Below are positions 9,167 through 17,032 of a stretch of DNA of 64,000 nt, in pieces; positions within the stretch are counted from its first letter, which is position 1, and the number at the start of each line of letters is the position of its first letter. The stretch covers positions 62,001 to 126,000 of the forward strand of contig NZ_JAGUQP010000002.1 in the NCBI RefSeq assembly GCF_018704065.1, written 5' to 3'. The stretch comes from Desulfovulcanus ferrireducens. Its GTDB lineage: Bacteria > Desulfobacterota > Desulfovibrionia > Desulfovibrionales > Desulfonatronovibrionaceae. Under the pieces are notes generated by a model. The model was not told where the DNA came from. It did not search any database and saw only the letters and a program-made list of their open reading frames with translations. A program made the translations under genes and the position numbers.

Positions 9167-10153
9167 CTACTTGTCTCTGGACAAAACCAACCCTAGAATT
9201 TTTTTTAGTATTTCTTTTTCCAGTGTGTCTGGGAAATTGACCAAAGCTTTTTCGGACTTTTGCAAAAAAACTTGAGCTTCCTGACGTACTTTTTCGGCCA
9301 ACCCCATCTCTTGTATAGATGTTATAACCTCTTCTATTTCTTCTTCACTCAAATTGTTTTCCGCTATTTTAGATAGTAGATTCTTTCTTTTATCTTCATC
9401 CAATTTTTTAAGATATAAAATAAGAGGCAAGGTAAGTTTTCCTTCTCTCAGATCCCCACCCAGAGGTTTGCCAGAGATTGCGCTTACTGAAGTATAGTCC
9501 AGGGCATCATCTACAAGTTGAAAAGCAATGCCTAGATTTAAACCATAAACGCGAGCCTTATCCTGCATATATTCATCACTATTTGCAATAATAGCACCAC
9601 ACAAGCAGGCGGCCTGTATAAGAAAAGCTGTTTTGCCTTCAATAATTTGCAAATAAGTGTCTTCAGTTAGGTTTGGATTTCTTAACCAATGAATTTCTTC
9701 AATCTCTCCGCTGGCTGTTTTTAAGATAGCTTCAGCCACACAATGAGTCAAAGGTGGCAAATTGTATCGGGCCACGATCATATTGGCTAGCGCCAGGAGC
9801 CCATCCCCGGCCAGAACTGTCTGAGTCAATCCAAAAACCAGATGGGCTGATTTCTTTCCCCTGCGCAAATGCGCATTGTCTAAAATATCATCATGCATTA
9901 GCGTAGCTGAATGTAGAAACTCCAGGGCGCAGGCTAGTGGATATAGATTTTTATCCGTATAACCTAAAGCACGGCCCATTAAAATGGTCAGGAGTGGACG
10001 TAATCGTTTGCCTCCAGCGCTTAAAGTATATTCGGCAACCTGGCGCACTGAAGGGTGTAACCCCTTTAACTCTTCTTCCAGAACCAAGTTTATCAGGGGT
10101 AATTCTTTTTGCAAATATTCTTTTACGTTCATTTTATTTTTATTTAAGTCCAA
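9167..10153 (-). CDS. Polyprenyl (long-chain) diphosphate synthase
   Basis: Trans-prenyl transferase of the FPP/octaprenyl synthase family, condensing isopentenyl diphosphate to build the side chain of menaquinone. Both Asp-rich metal sites are present: HDDILD near residue 91 and VDDALD near residue 214, plus the RRGKK motif after the first. Length (328) fits the long-chain class. The reading frame opens with TTG at 10153, preceded by GGAAA; an ATG at 10132 is the alternative and would remove seven residues. It lies just downstream of mqnD and mqnB, which supports a role in menaquinone rather than in cell-wall undecaprenyl synthesis. Confidence 0.9.
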   Translation of the reverse strand: MDLNKNKMNVKEYLQKELPLINLVLEEELKGLHPSVRQVAEYTLSAGGKRLRPLLTILMGRALGYTDKNLYPLACALEFLHSATLMHDDILDNAHLRRGKKSAHLVFGLTQTVLAGDGLLALANMIVARYNLPPLTHCVAEAILKTASGEIEEIHWLRNPNLTEDTYLQIIEGKTAFLIQAACLCGAIIANSDEYMQDKARVYGLNLGIAFQLVDDALDYTSVSAISGKPLGGDLREGKLTLPLILYLKKLDEDKRKNLLSKIAENNLSEEEIEEVITSIQEMGLAEKVRQEAQVFLQKSEKALVNFPDTLEKEILKKILGLVLSRDK

Positions 10154-10216
10154 GCTGTTTCCATTATCATAAGTGATTTATTGGTTAACTGGCTCACGAA
10201 TCAACTGTTTAACTAT

Positions 10217-11008
10217 TTAACCAATATCCTTTAGGATTTCCAAAGCTTTTTTTCCCAATGGGCCAGTTTCAAGACTAAAAGAATTAACATAGGCATTTAT
10301 ATGCTCTTCAATGACAGGGTCATCCATTTCCTGGGCCAGGGACTTTATAAAAGGCCAGACAGCCTCTTTTTCCTCATGAGCAAGCTTAATAGATGCCTGT
10401 ATTTTTTCCTGCACTGCAGAGATCAGTTGCTGCCCGAGTGATTTCTTGGCAATAATCACTCCCAGGGGAAGGGGAAGATTATCCGTCCTGGCTTTCCACC
10501 ACTGGCCTAGATCCAAAACAAGATCCAAACCATAATGTTCATAAACAAGGGCAGTTTCATGAATAACCAGCCCGGCGTCAACCTTTTGTCTCTGCACTGC
10601 CTCAACGATTTGATCAAAAACCATGGGAACAGGCTCAAACTCATATTCAAGTGCCCCTTTAAGCAGCCAAAAGGCCGTTGTCTTTAACCCTGGCACGGCA
10701 ATACGCTTAAACACCCCCTTTTTCCCCGCCAGAGCCACGAGTTTTGGTCCGTGTTCCAGTCCAAATGCTCCGCCACAACTTAAAATATGATACTCTGCAT
10801 CAACCTTCAGAGCCTGGACTGCTGAAACCTTGATTACATCAAATTGTTGTTTTTCAGCCTGTTCGTTCAGGGCCTCCACATCATTCCAAAAAAACCTGCT
10901 CCTATAGCCTTCTACGTCTCCGAGCAACCCCAGCACCCAAGCTCCAAAAATATAACTGTCATTGGGGCAGGGAGAAATAGCTATGCTTAATGATTTAAGA
11001 TCAGACAT
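10217..11008 (-). CDS. mqnD: 1,4-dihydroxy-6-naphthoate synthase
   Basis: MqnD catalyses the cleavage of cyclic dehypoxanthinyl futalosine to 1,4-dihydroxy-6-naphthoate, the last ring-building step of the futalosine menaquinone pathway. The 263-residue protein has the family start ISPCPNDSYIFGAW and the periplasmic-binding-protein-like fold signature (VPGLKTTAFWLL, DAGLVIHETALVYE). It lies between mqnB and the prenyl synthase on the same strand, with gaps of 104 and 63 bp, so all three are probably co-transcribed. MqnA, MqnC and MqnE are not in the window. Confidence 0.93.
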   Translation of the reverse strand: MSDLKSLSIAISPCPNDSYIFGAWVLGLLGDVEGYRSRFFWNDVEALNEQAEKQQFDVIKVSAVQALKVDAEYHILSCGGAFGLEHGPKLVALAGKKGVFKRIAVPGLKTTAFWLLKGALEYEFEPVPMVFDQIVEAVQRQKVDAGLVIHETALVYEHYGLDLVLDLGQWWKARTDNLPLPLGVIIAKKSLGQQLISAVQEKIQASIKLAHEEKEAVWPFIKSLAQEMDDPVIEEHINAYVNSFSLETGPLGKKALEILKDIG

Positions 11009-11112
11009 TGGATAATGTTGGATGTTGAATTATTTTAAAAGGCTCAAAGTTAAGCCTGGATTTGTGAAAAGGCTACGATTACCTCGAACACAAAAAACTC
11101 GAACGTCGAACC

Positions 11113-11799
11113 TTAAAAAAAAGTCGGCCAAATTGAATTCAACTTTTTTAGAGCTAGACTTATATTCCAGTCTTTTTTGTCTCTAGAGCCGACCAGATTT
11201 GAAATAGTTCGTACTTCTATAAAAGGAATCTGTCTCAAAATACAAACATAAGCAAGAGCAAAGCCTTCCATATTCTCAATGTGTGCGCCGTACTTTTGTC
11301 TAAGCAACCGGGCCCTTGCTTGTGCCCCTGTAACTCCGGCCACAGTTAAGCTAATTACCCTGGACCAGGACATGGGAAGGAAAACTCCCAGGTCTTTGCT
11401 GGCCAGTTCAGGTGAGAGTTCAATAACATCCCAAATCTTTTCTCCGTTTATAGCGGCCTGGGCAAACCCTAGGCCGCGAGCCTGGATGCCATCATCAGTG
11501 ACCAAACCAAACTCAGGCCAGATTTCCCGTTTAGCCACACAAATATCTCCTAATCCGAGAGAGTTCAGGTCGAAACTCCCAGCAATGCCGATATTAACTA
11601 CTCCGCTTACATTGTACTCGGTTACACACGCAGTTAATTTATGGCTGGCGTTCAGGGGGCCAATGCCTGTAACTAAGAAAGCCACCTCTTTGTTTTTATA
11701 AGTAGTGACAACCAGCCCTGAATCAAATTTGGGCAGGGGAAGGTGGCCGTGAATAAATGAGCCTAGTTCTTTTATTGTGGCCGCAGCAAAAACAAGCAT
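11113..11799 (-). CDS. mqnB: Futalosine hydrolase (nucleosidase)
   Basis: MqnB removes the base from futalosine to give dehypoxanthine futalosine. The protein belongs to the MTA/SAH nucleosidase fold, with the glycine-rich VVNIGIAGSF segment, a GxE-type substrate motif in HIENMEGFA, and a late SNLVGSRD. The ATG at 11799 is preferred over the in-frame TTG at 11802 because it overlaps the TGA of the upstream 57-aa frame in a TGATG arrangement, which implies translational coupling. That makes a 228-residue product. It is followed by mqnD on the same strand. Confidence 0.92.
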   Translation of the reverse strand: MLVFAAATIKELGSFIHGHLPLPKFDSGLVVTTYKNKEVAFLVTGIGPLNASHKLTACVTEYNVSGVVNIGIAGSFDLNSLGLGDICVAKREIWPEFGLVTDDGIQARGLGFAQAAINGEKIWDVIELSPELASKDLGVFLPMSWSRVISLTVAGVTGAQARARLLRQKYGAHIENMEGFALAYVCILRQIPFIEVRTISNLVGSRDKKDWNISLALKKLNSIWPTFF

Positions 11800-11972
11800 C
11801 AATTCTTTTGGATCGCCAGGTATTTATGATTATTTTTAAGATCAGTAATGTTTTTAATAGAGGCTTTTTTCTTCGCTAAAATTTTTTGCAACTTATCAAT
11901 CTGTTCCTGAGTACACTCAACAAAGACAGTGTCTCCTGATTTTAAAGAGTCCAGGTGGTACCTCACCTGCAT
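11799..11972 (-). CDS. Small ORF, 57 aa, coupled to mqnB
   Basis: An unrecognised small protein read from the ATG at 11972 to a TGA at 11799-11801 that overlaps the mqnB start. It starts MQVRYHLDSLKSGDTVF, continues through an amphipathic helix (TQEQIDKLQKILAKKK) and ends KYLAIQKN. Codon use looks like real coding sequence, and the TGATG overlap is the strongest support. The ribosome site is weak (GTGGA, about 7 nt). No membrane segment or metal motif is visible. Context suggests co-expression with menaquinone genes, but no function can be given. Confidence 0.6.
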   Translation of the reverse strand: MQVRYHLDSLKSGDTVFVECTQEQIDKLQKILAKKKASIKNITDLKNNHKYLAIQKN

Positions 11973-12059
11973 AAATCCACTTCAACAATCTTGCCACAAA
12001 TGGATGGTCATGGTGCTGTGTTAAGTTGTCTGTTCAATCATTTTACAAACCAAACTAAT

Positions 12060-13373
12060 CTACAGCCGCCAATATGATAGCCCATGAGCATTGAACTCGT
12101 CTGGCTTGAACATGCCTTTGACATCTACCAGCACTCCATTTCGAGGATTTTTAAACAACTTGGCCAAATCTGCAGCACTCAAATTTTTATAGCTTTGATG
12201 CGGCACGGCCAAAACCAGAGCATCTAAGTCTGTCAGTTGGTCAAAAGCAAGTAAATTAACTCCATATTCTTTTTCGGCCTCTTTTGGGTCAGCTAGAGGA
12301 TCATGGACAAGAACCTGAAGGCAGTATTCAGAGAGTTCTGTAATTATATCGATTACTTTACTATTTCTTAAATCAGGTACGTTTTCTTTGAAAGTTAGGC
12401 CAAGGACGCCAACTCGGGCGTGGCCTATGAGGCAATTACGTTTAATTAGCTCTTTTACTGTCTTTTCAGCCACATATTTGCCTACGGAATCATTGATCCG
12501 CCGGCCAGCCAAAATCACCTGGGGATGATAGCCTAGAGCCTCAGCCTTGAAAGTCAAATAATACGGATCCACTCCGATACAATGACCACCCACCAAGCCT
12601 GGCCTAAAGGGCAGAAAATTCCATTTGGTCCCAGCAGCTTCGAGAACTTCTAAGGTGTCAATGTCCATGAGATCAAAAATCATGGCCAACTCATTCATCA
12701 AGGCAATATTTAAATCTCTTTGGGTATTTTCAATAACCTTAGCTGCCTCGGCTACTTTAATGCTAGAGGCCTTATGAATGCCGGCTTTCACCACCTGTCC
12801 GTAAACTTGGGCCAACAGTTCTGTAGTCTCTTTGTCCTGGCCTGCAACAACCTTGACGATGGTTTCTAAGGTATGGACTTTATCTCCGGGATTTATACGT
12901 TCAGGAGAGTAGCCAACCCAAAAGTCCCGGCCGCATTTGAGCCCTGATTCCCGTTCTAAGATTGGTACGCACTCGTCTTCTGTTACCCCGGGATAAACTG
13001 TGGATTCATAAACAACTACAGAGCCTGGTTGTAAGTTTTGCCCCACACTAATTGACGCATTTATAACCGGCCTGAGATTGGGGCGACGATATGTATCTAT
13101 GGGGGTAGGCACAGCCACTATAATCAACTTGGCCGCCCCAAGGATTTTGGGGTCAGTGCTGAAGTTTATGGAAGCTTTTTTCAATTCATCTGGTTCAACT
13201 TCTTTGGTGTTGTCCACACCCTTTTTTAGAGCCGCGATTCTTTCCTCACTAATATCAAAGCCGATGACCTTAAAATATTTACTAAAAGCCACCGCCAGGG
13301 GAAGCCCTACATAGCCTAAACCGACAACAGCAATGGACTCCTGTTTACTAATCAGTTCATCAAAGCGGATCAT
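12060..13373 (-). CDS. UDP-N-acetyl-hexosamine 6-dehydrogenase (WbpO/TviB-like)
   Basis: NAD-dependent nucleotide-sugar dehydrogenase of the UDP-glucose/GDP-mannose dehydrogenase family. The 437-residue chain has the N-terminal Rossmann motif VGLGYVGLP, the central helical domain and the catalytic Cys in GGHCIGVDPYY near residue 262, then a C-terminal UDP-binding domain (GLTFKENVPDLRNSK). The YSPERINPGD segment resembles the Vi-antigen TviB/WbpO group that oxidises UDP-GlcNAc or UDP-GalNAc to the uronic acid for surface polysaccharide. The start follows a good GGGAGG site. No glycosyltransferases flank it, so the polysaccharide is unknown. Confidence 0.88.
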   Translation of the reverse strand: MIRFDELISKQESIAVVGLGYVGLPLAVAFSKYFKVIGFDISEERIAALKKGVDNTKEVEPDELKKASINFSTDPKILGAAKLIIVAVPTPIDTYRRPNLRPVINASISVGQNLQPGSVVVYESTVYPGVTEDECVPILERESGLKCGRDFWVGYSPERINPGDKVHTLETIVKVVAGQDKETTELLAQVYGQVVKAGIHKASSIKVAEAAKVIENTQRDLNIALMNELAMIFDLMDIDTLEVLEAAGTKWNFLPFRPGLVGGHCIGVDPYYLTFKAEALGYHPQVILAGRRINDSVGKYVAEKTVKELIKRNCLIGHARVGVLGLTFKENVPDLRNSKVIDIITELSEYCLQVLVHDPLADPKEAEKEYGVNLLAFDQLTDLDALVLAVPHQSYKNLSAADLAKLFKNPRNGVLVDVKGMFKPDEFNAHGLSYWRL

Positions 13374-13484
13374 TTTTCCTCCCTGATTTAACTCGTACTT
13401 TGAGGCATTAATATTTTCTTTCCACAGCTATCAAATATGAGCTATCTTCTAAAACTGGACTTTCATTATCTTTGAGGATAAATA

Positions 13485-13691
13485 TTGCTCATGAAGTTTG
13501 ATTTTTCCCTCTTTCTCTCAGCCTTGGGACTAGCTTTTGTCATAGAAGGGCTACCCTATTTTCTATGGGCGGAAAAAATGCCTCAAATTTTAAGCCTCTT
13601 GTCGCAAAAGCCGCCTTCCGCTCTCCGCCGAATGGGTTTTACTGCCATTATTCTCGGCCTGGTTATCGTTTTTGTGGGCCGGAGATTTTGA
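13485..13691 (+). CDS. DUF2065 small membrane protein
   Basis: A 68-residue protein with two predicted membrane helices (about 8-27 and 49-65) and the family pattern ALGLAFVIEGLPYFLWAEKMP and GFTAIILGLVIVF, which I match to DUF2065 (YjeT-like). The function of the family is not known. The start is read as TTG at 13485, seven bases after GAGG; an ATG at 13491 is the alternative with longer spacing. It is the only plus-strand gene in this stretch, divergent from the UDP-sugar dehydrogenase and convergent with ubiE, so it is its own transcription unit. Confidence 0.75.
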   Translation: MLMKFDFSLFLSALGLAFVIEGLPYFLWAEKMPQILSLLSQKPPSALRRMGFTAIILGLVIVFVGRRF

Positions 13692-13744
13692 TTTTTTTAT
13701 TGTATTTTTTAGAAATCCTCGTTTAACGGCTAGAGAGCTAGGGT

Positions 13745-14446
13745 CTATTTTTGTGCCACATGAATATACACAATCCCTGAACTTAAAGGATAAAAAAATG
13801 CCCGGGAAAAACCTGTTTGAATGATTTCTCGGGCCAGCTCATTGGGGCCTGGAAAATTGCAAATAGTTTCGGCTAGATATCTATAGGCGAAAGCATCTTT
13901 TGATACCATCTTACCTACTAGTGGCAATACCCTGGACAAATAAAAATTGTATATACCTTTCCAGACTTTTCTTTTCCCGGTCCCGAATTCCAGAATACAT
14001 AATGTCCCGCCAGGCTTTAAAACGCGCAGGATTTCAGCATAGGCTTGATTTCTGGGTAAGATGTTGCGGATACCAAAGGCAATGCTTGCGCAGTCCACAC
14101 TTTCGTCTGGCAACGGAATTTTTCTTGCATCAGCCTGGAGAGGAAATATGCGTTTTTTTTCCCAGGTATTCATTTTTTTTTGTCCGGTGAGAAGCATAGG
14201 CAGGGTAAAATCAAGCGCTAGCACTTTGGCGGAAGGATTCTGTCGCAAAACTTCTTTGCTCACGTCCAGTGTCCCTGCAGCCAAGTCTAGGACGAGCCCC
14301 TCCGCTGGTACGGCCATAGTCCTGACTAGCCTATACCGCCAATAAATATCCAGGCCCAGACTTAAAAAATGGTTTAAAAAATCATACCAGCGGGCAATAC
14401 GGCCAAAAAGTCCCGCCACTTTCTGGCTGTGTTCAGAGATAGTCAT
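13745..14446 (-). CDS. ubiE: Demethylmenaquinone C-methyltransferase
   Basis: SAM-dependent methyltransferase (UbiE/MenG) performing the final ring methylation of menaquinone. The 233-residue protein has the SAM-binding LDLAAGTLDVS motif near residue 53 (glycines fewer than in the E. coli DVAGGTGD form), the family signature FGIRNILPRNQAYAEI and RVLKPGG. In a strain using the futalosine route this gene still supplies the common last steps. A 57-aa frame ends 9 bp before its start on the same strand, suggesting co-transcription. With mqnB, mqnD and the prenyl synthase it makes this region the menaquinone block. Confidence 0.92.
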   Translation of the reverse strand: MTISEHSQKVAGLFGRIARWYDFLNHFLSLGLDIYWRYRLVRTMAVPAEGLVLDLAAGTLDVSKEVLRQNPSAKVLALDFTLPMLLTGQKKMNTWEKKRIFPLQADARKIPLPDESVDCASIAFGIRNILPRNQAYAEILRVLKPGGTLCILEFGTGKRKVWKGIYNFYLSRVLPLVGKMVSKDAFAYRYLAETICNFPGPNELAREIIQTGFSRAFFYPLSSGIVYIHVAQK

Positions 14447-14455
14447 TGTCTGAAA

Positions 14456-14629
14456 TTAGTTTTTATCCTCGGTTTGTTCTGACAGGGGCCTGGAAATATT
14501 TTTTAAAACTTCTTCATAGATGAGCGAAAAGAATTCCGGAAAGTTGTTCGGAGAAATCCGGCCAATTTCAATAAACTTGACTACTATTTCTTTGGTTACC
14601 TGCAGTGCCTGCTTCTGTAGTTGGTCCAT
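14456..14629 (-). CDS. Small conserved-looking protein, 57 aa, upstream of ubiE
   Basis: An unrecognised small protein with a clear AGAGGA ribosome site about 9 nt before the ATG at 14629. It starts MDQLQKQALQVTKEIVVKFI, continues through GRISPNNFPEFFSLIYEEV and ends with a charged tail. The pattern of a helix ending at Ser-Pro followed by a second amphipathic helix faintly resembles the N-terminal segment of MucR/Ros-type regulators but lacks their zinc-finger part, so no function is assigned. It ends 9 bp before ubiE on the same strand and is likely co-transcribed. Confidence 0.65.
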   Translation of the reverse strand: MDQLQKQALQVTKEIVVKFIEIGRISPNNFPEFFSLIYEEVLKNISRPLSEQTEDKN

Positions 14630-14718
14630 AGTCAACGTCCTCTAAAGTTTAGTGTCTAAGGCTCAAGGCGTAGGGCATGTCATTTACCACGGGAACCCTT
14701 TACCTTTTCCCTCAAAAT

Positions 14719-14774
14719 AAAAAATCCGCCCGGTGGGAAATGGCTTTGACCAGACAATTTTTTTATCCGGGCGG
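14719..14774 (-). terminator. Terminator for the coiled-coil gene
   Basis: On the minus strand CCGCCCGG and CCGGGCGG (14767-14774 and 14726-14733) form an 8-bp GC stem around a 33-nt loop, followed by ATTTTTT at 14719-14725. The long loop is unusual. It sits 172 bp beyond the end of the 14947-16236 gene. The stretch 14775-14946 shows nothing else. Confidence 0.6.
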
Positions 14775-14946
14775 CAAAAAAGGAAAAAACCCGTTAGGCC
14801 CTCCCCTTTTTTCAAAAATATAGCACCAACTTGCAAGCTAGTCGAGAGTTTCTTCTGTTGAATAATTTGTGCCTAGCCTTAGCCAGCACTTTGAGTCTAA
14901 CCTACTTACGGTTATAACTACGGCTAGTGATTCATATATTTTTTAG

Positions 14947-16236
14947 CTATTTTTTATTACTTTTTTGAGCCAAAAGCGCACTGATCTCTTCTCGAATCAC
15001 CTGGGCTGCGGCAGCTGGCACCTTTTTGCTCACAAATTCTTCCATTTCTATTTTTAACTGGTTGGCTAAAAGCTTCAAATCATCCCGGGTTACAAAGTTG
15101 TGAGAGATATCTTCTATTTGCTTTGAAAAATCTTCCGAAGAAGGTATGTCTTTGACTTTTGCCAGTTCAGAGGACATATTTTCAAGCCTGTCTTGTAATT
15201 TTCCCCAGTATTTTAAAGCGTTTTCAATTTCTTGAGCCAAAGCCTTTTTTTCCCGGTGCCAGGTTGAAGTCTCTTTCTCTAACCTTTGACCTACCAGTTC
15301 TATCATGTAGTTTTGTAATTCTTCTTTGAGTTTGTCATCATCCACGTCTTTATTTTCAACCTGAATTCTGTTCAGTTCTTGAACAACGATCTCTTTTATC
15401 TCATCGTTTCCAGGAATGGATAAATTATTCAGTTTCTCTTCGACCTGTTCAATCTTTTGTTTCAACGGGTCAAGTTCAGCTGGCAGCATTTTCGCTAACT
15501 GGAGCTTAACTTGTTCAGCTACCTGGCTGTTAATCTCGTTTATCAGCTCGTTTTTTATTCCCGTGAGCTTATTTTCAAATTCTGTCTCTATCGTATCTAT
15601 TTTTTGCTCCAGGACCATGAATTTGTCTTCAAGAGCAGCTATTTTTTCTATGTCTTGATTCTCTGGATTATCTGGGGATGTCTCCGTATTTAAAGCATCC
15701 TCGTCAAGTTTTTTTTCTTTATGTTCAGACTGATTTTTCTGAACACTTTTTTCAATATACGATAAGCTCTTTTCTTCGGCAGAAACATCTTTTTGCACTT
15801 TATCTGGGCTACTTTCATCCAGATCGGCAATTATATTATCTAATTCCGCAAACTCATCTCCAAATTCTTCTGTGGTTACGGAAGATTGAATGGTGGAGTC
15901 GTCCTGGCTCGGTTCTTCTCTTTTATCTATTGCTCGTTCTTCGGGAGACTCCTTTGCTTCAATTAGGGCTTCTTCTTCAAATAAGTCGTCAAAACCTAAA
16001 TCATCAATTTCATCTTCCTTTGTCTTTTCTCCCGGCTTTGATTCATCTATGACGCTCTCAAAAATATCACTTAACTCTTCATCAAAATCTTTGCCTTCAA
16101 CCGCCTTTTCTTTGGGAAAGGCTTCCACGTTTTCAGATTCTTTTTTATCCGTTTTCTTTAGGGAGGTTCCCTCTTCAACCACTTCGGTTAACTCTATTAT
16201 TTCATTTAAACTTTGCTGCTCATTATTGGCGGTCAT
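14947..16236 (-). CDS. Large acidic coiled-coil protein, unknown function
   Basis: A 429-residue, strongly acidic, soluble protein. The first ~190 residues are low-complexity and rich in Glu, Asp, Ser and Lys (for example DDLGFDDLFEEEA). Residues about 195-400 are heptad-like coiled coil (KIAALEDKFMVLEQKIDTIE and later helices), and the C-terminus ends in Ala-rich and Lys-rich segments. No enzyme motif, signal peptide or membrane helix is seen. The ATG at 16236 is chosen because GAGAGGG lies six bases upstream; a GTG at 16251 is in frame but lacks a site. It follows the cytochrome c3 gene but a terminator at 16257-16288 separates them. A scaffold or cell-organisation role is possible but unproved. 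Confidence 0.75.
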   Translation of the reverse strand: MTANNEQQSLNEIIELTEVVEEGTSLKKTDKKESENVEAFPKEKAVEGKDFDEELSDIFESVIDESKPGEKTKEDEIDDLGFDDLFEEEALIEAKESPEERAIDKREEPSQDDSTIQSSVTTEEFGDEFAELDNIIADLDESSPDKVQKDVSAEEKSLSYIEKSVQKNQSEHKEKKLDEDALNTETSPDNPENQDIEKIAALEDKFMVLEQKIDTIETEFENKLTGIKNELINEINSQVAEQVKLQLAKMLPAELDPLKQKIEQVEEKLNNLSIPGNDEIKEIVVQELNRIQVENKDVDDDKLKEELQNYMIELVGQRLEKETSTWHREKKALAQEIENALKYWGKLQDRLENMSSELAKVKDIPSSEDFSKQIEDISHNFVTRDDLKLLANQLKIEMEEFVSKKVPAAAAQVIREEISALLAQKSNKK

Positions 16237-16256
16237 ATTTAACCCTCTCACTTAAT

Positions 16257-16288
16257 AAAAAAGGGGGAGCTATGACTCCCCCTTTTTT
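16257..16288 (-). terminator. Terminator after cytochrome c3
   Basis: AAAAAAGGGGGAG (16257-16269) pairs with CTCCCCCTTTTTT (16276-16288) over a 6-nt loop. A strong, nearly symmetric terminator right after the cytochrome gene and 20 bp before the coiled-coil start. Confidence 0.9.
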
Positions 16289-16298
16289 CTTTTCCAAA

Positions 16299-16703
16299 CT
16301 ACTTTTTTTTGGGGTGGCAGCCATTACAAGAAGTTGGACCGGTCTTTTTTCCGGCCTTCTTCAGATCTTTATGGCAACCCTTCATGCATAGTTTATGATA
16401 GGCAGTATAATAGTACTTGATGCTCTTCTTTTCTTTGCCCTTTGCTTTGGCAATGTCATGACAGCCGGCATCAGTACACTTCTTGATGGGTGATTTGCCG
16501 TCCCATTTATGATGACACTTAGTACACTCAATTCCCTTATGCGCTCCTTTGTGGGAGAAAGGTACCGGGGCTTTTTTCATCTTTACCCCAGCAGGGGCCT
16601 TAAGCAGCATGTCATCAGGTACATCTACAGCATAGAGATTTGGAAGAACAAATGCACCCACTAGGGCTGCACAAACCAGGGCCACAAACAATGACTTTTT
16701 CAT
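16299..16703 (-). CDS. Tetraheme cytochrome c3 (class III), periplasmic
   Basis: Small periplasmic multiheme cytochrome that accepts electrons from periplasmic hydrogenases and formate dehydrogenases in sulfate reducers. A signal peptide (KKSLFVALVCAALVGAF, cut near LYA) precedes four heme attachment motifs: CTKCH, CTDAGCH, CMKGCH and CNGCH. The second is the CX4CH form usual in this family; the third is CX3CH, which is unusual and was checked in the DNA. Extra His residues (FSHKGAHKG, CHHKW, AYHK) fit bis-His ligation. The Lys-rich surface fits electron-partner docking. The ATG at 16703 is chosen (GGAGG 9 nt upstream) over a GTG at 16709. It has its own terminator at 16257-16288, suggesting a highly expressed single gene. 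Confidence 0.93.
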   Translation of the reverse strand: MKKSLFVALVCAALVGAFVLPNLYAVDVPDDMLLKAPAGVKMKKAPVPFSHKGAHKGIECTKCHHKWDGKSPIKKCTDAGCHDIAKAKGKEKKSIKYYYTAYHKLCMKGCHKDLKKAGKKTGPTSCNGCHPKKK

Positions 16704-17032
16704 CTGCACTCACCTCCTTTAAAAAGTTTTTGATTTGTAAAAAAAAAGCACAAAATTAATACACTGTTTAGGGAAGGTCAATTTGCCCTGTCAAGTAGCT
16801 TATTCAATTTTTTGAAGTTTACTGAACACGCAAATTTAATGATTATTGAGTTAATGGAGGTGTGTTGTATCCAGCTTATCAAGAGTTCAACTTGTTGATC
16901 CAGTTATACTTTTAACAGCCGAAGGATATCAAGCTTCGGTCATTATACAGGTTCAAGCACGATTGTGGAGTTTGCGGCAGCCCTTATTAACTTATGAAGT
17001 TTACTCCTTAACTAAAAAAGATCAACACATGA
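16704..17032. other. Intergenic region between hemL and cytochrome c3
   Basis: Contains the presumed cytochrome c3 promoter on the minus strand. A short hairpin CCGAAG/CTTCGG lies near 16919-16939. A plus-strand frame is open for about 60 codons up to 17042 but has no start codon at a usable ribosome site, so no gene is called. Confidence 0.4.
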
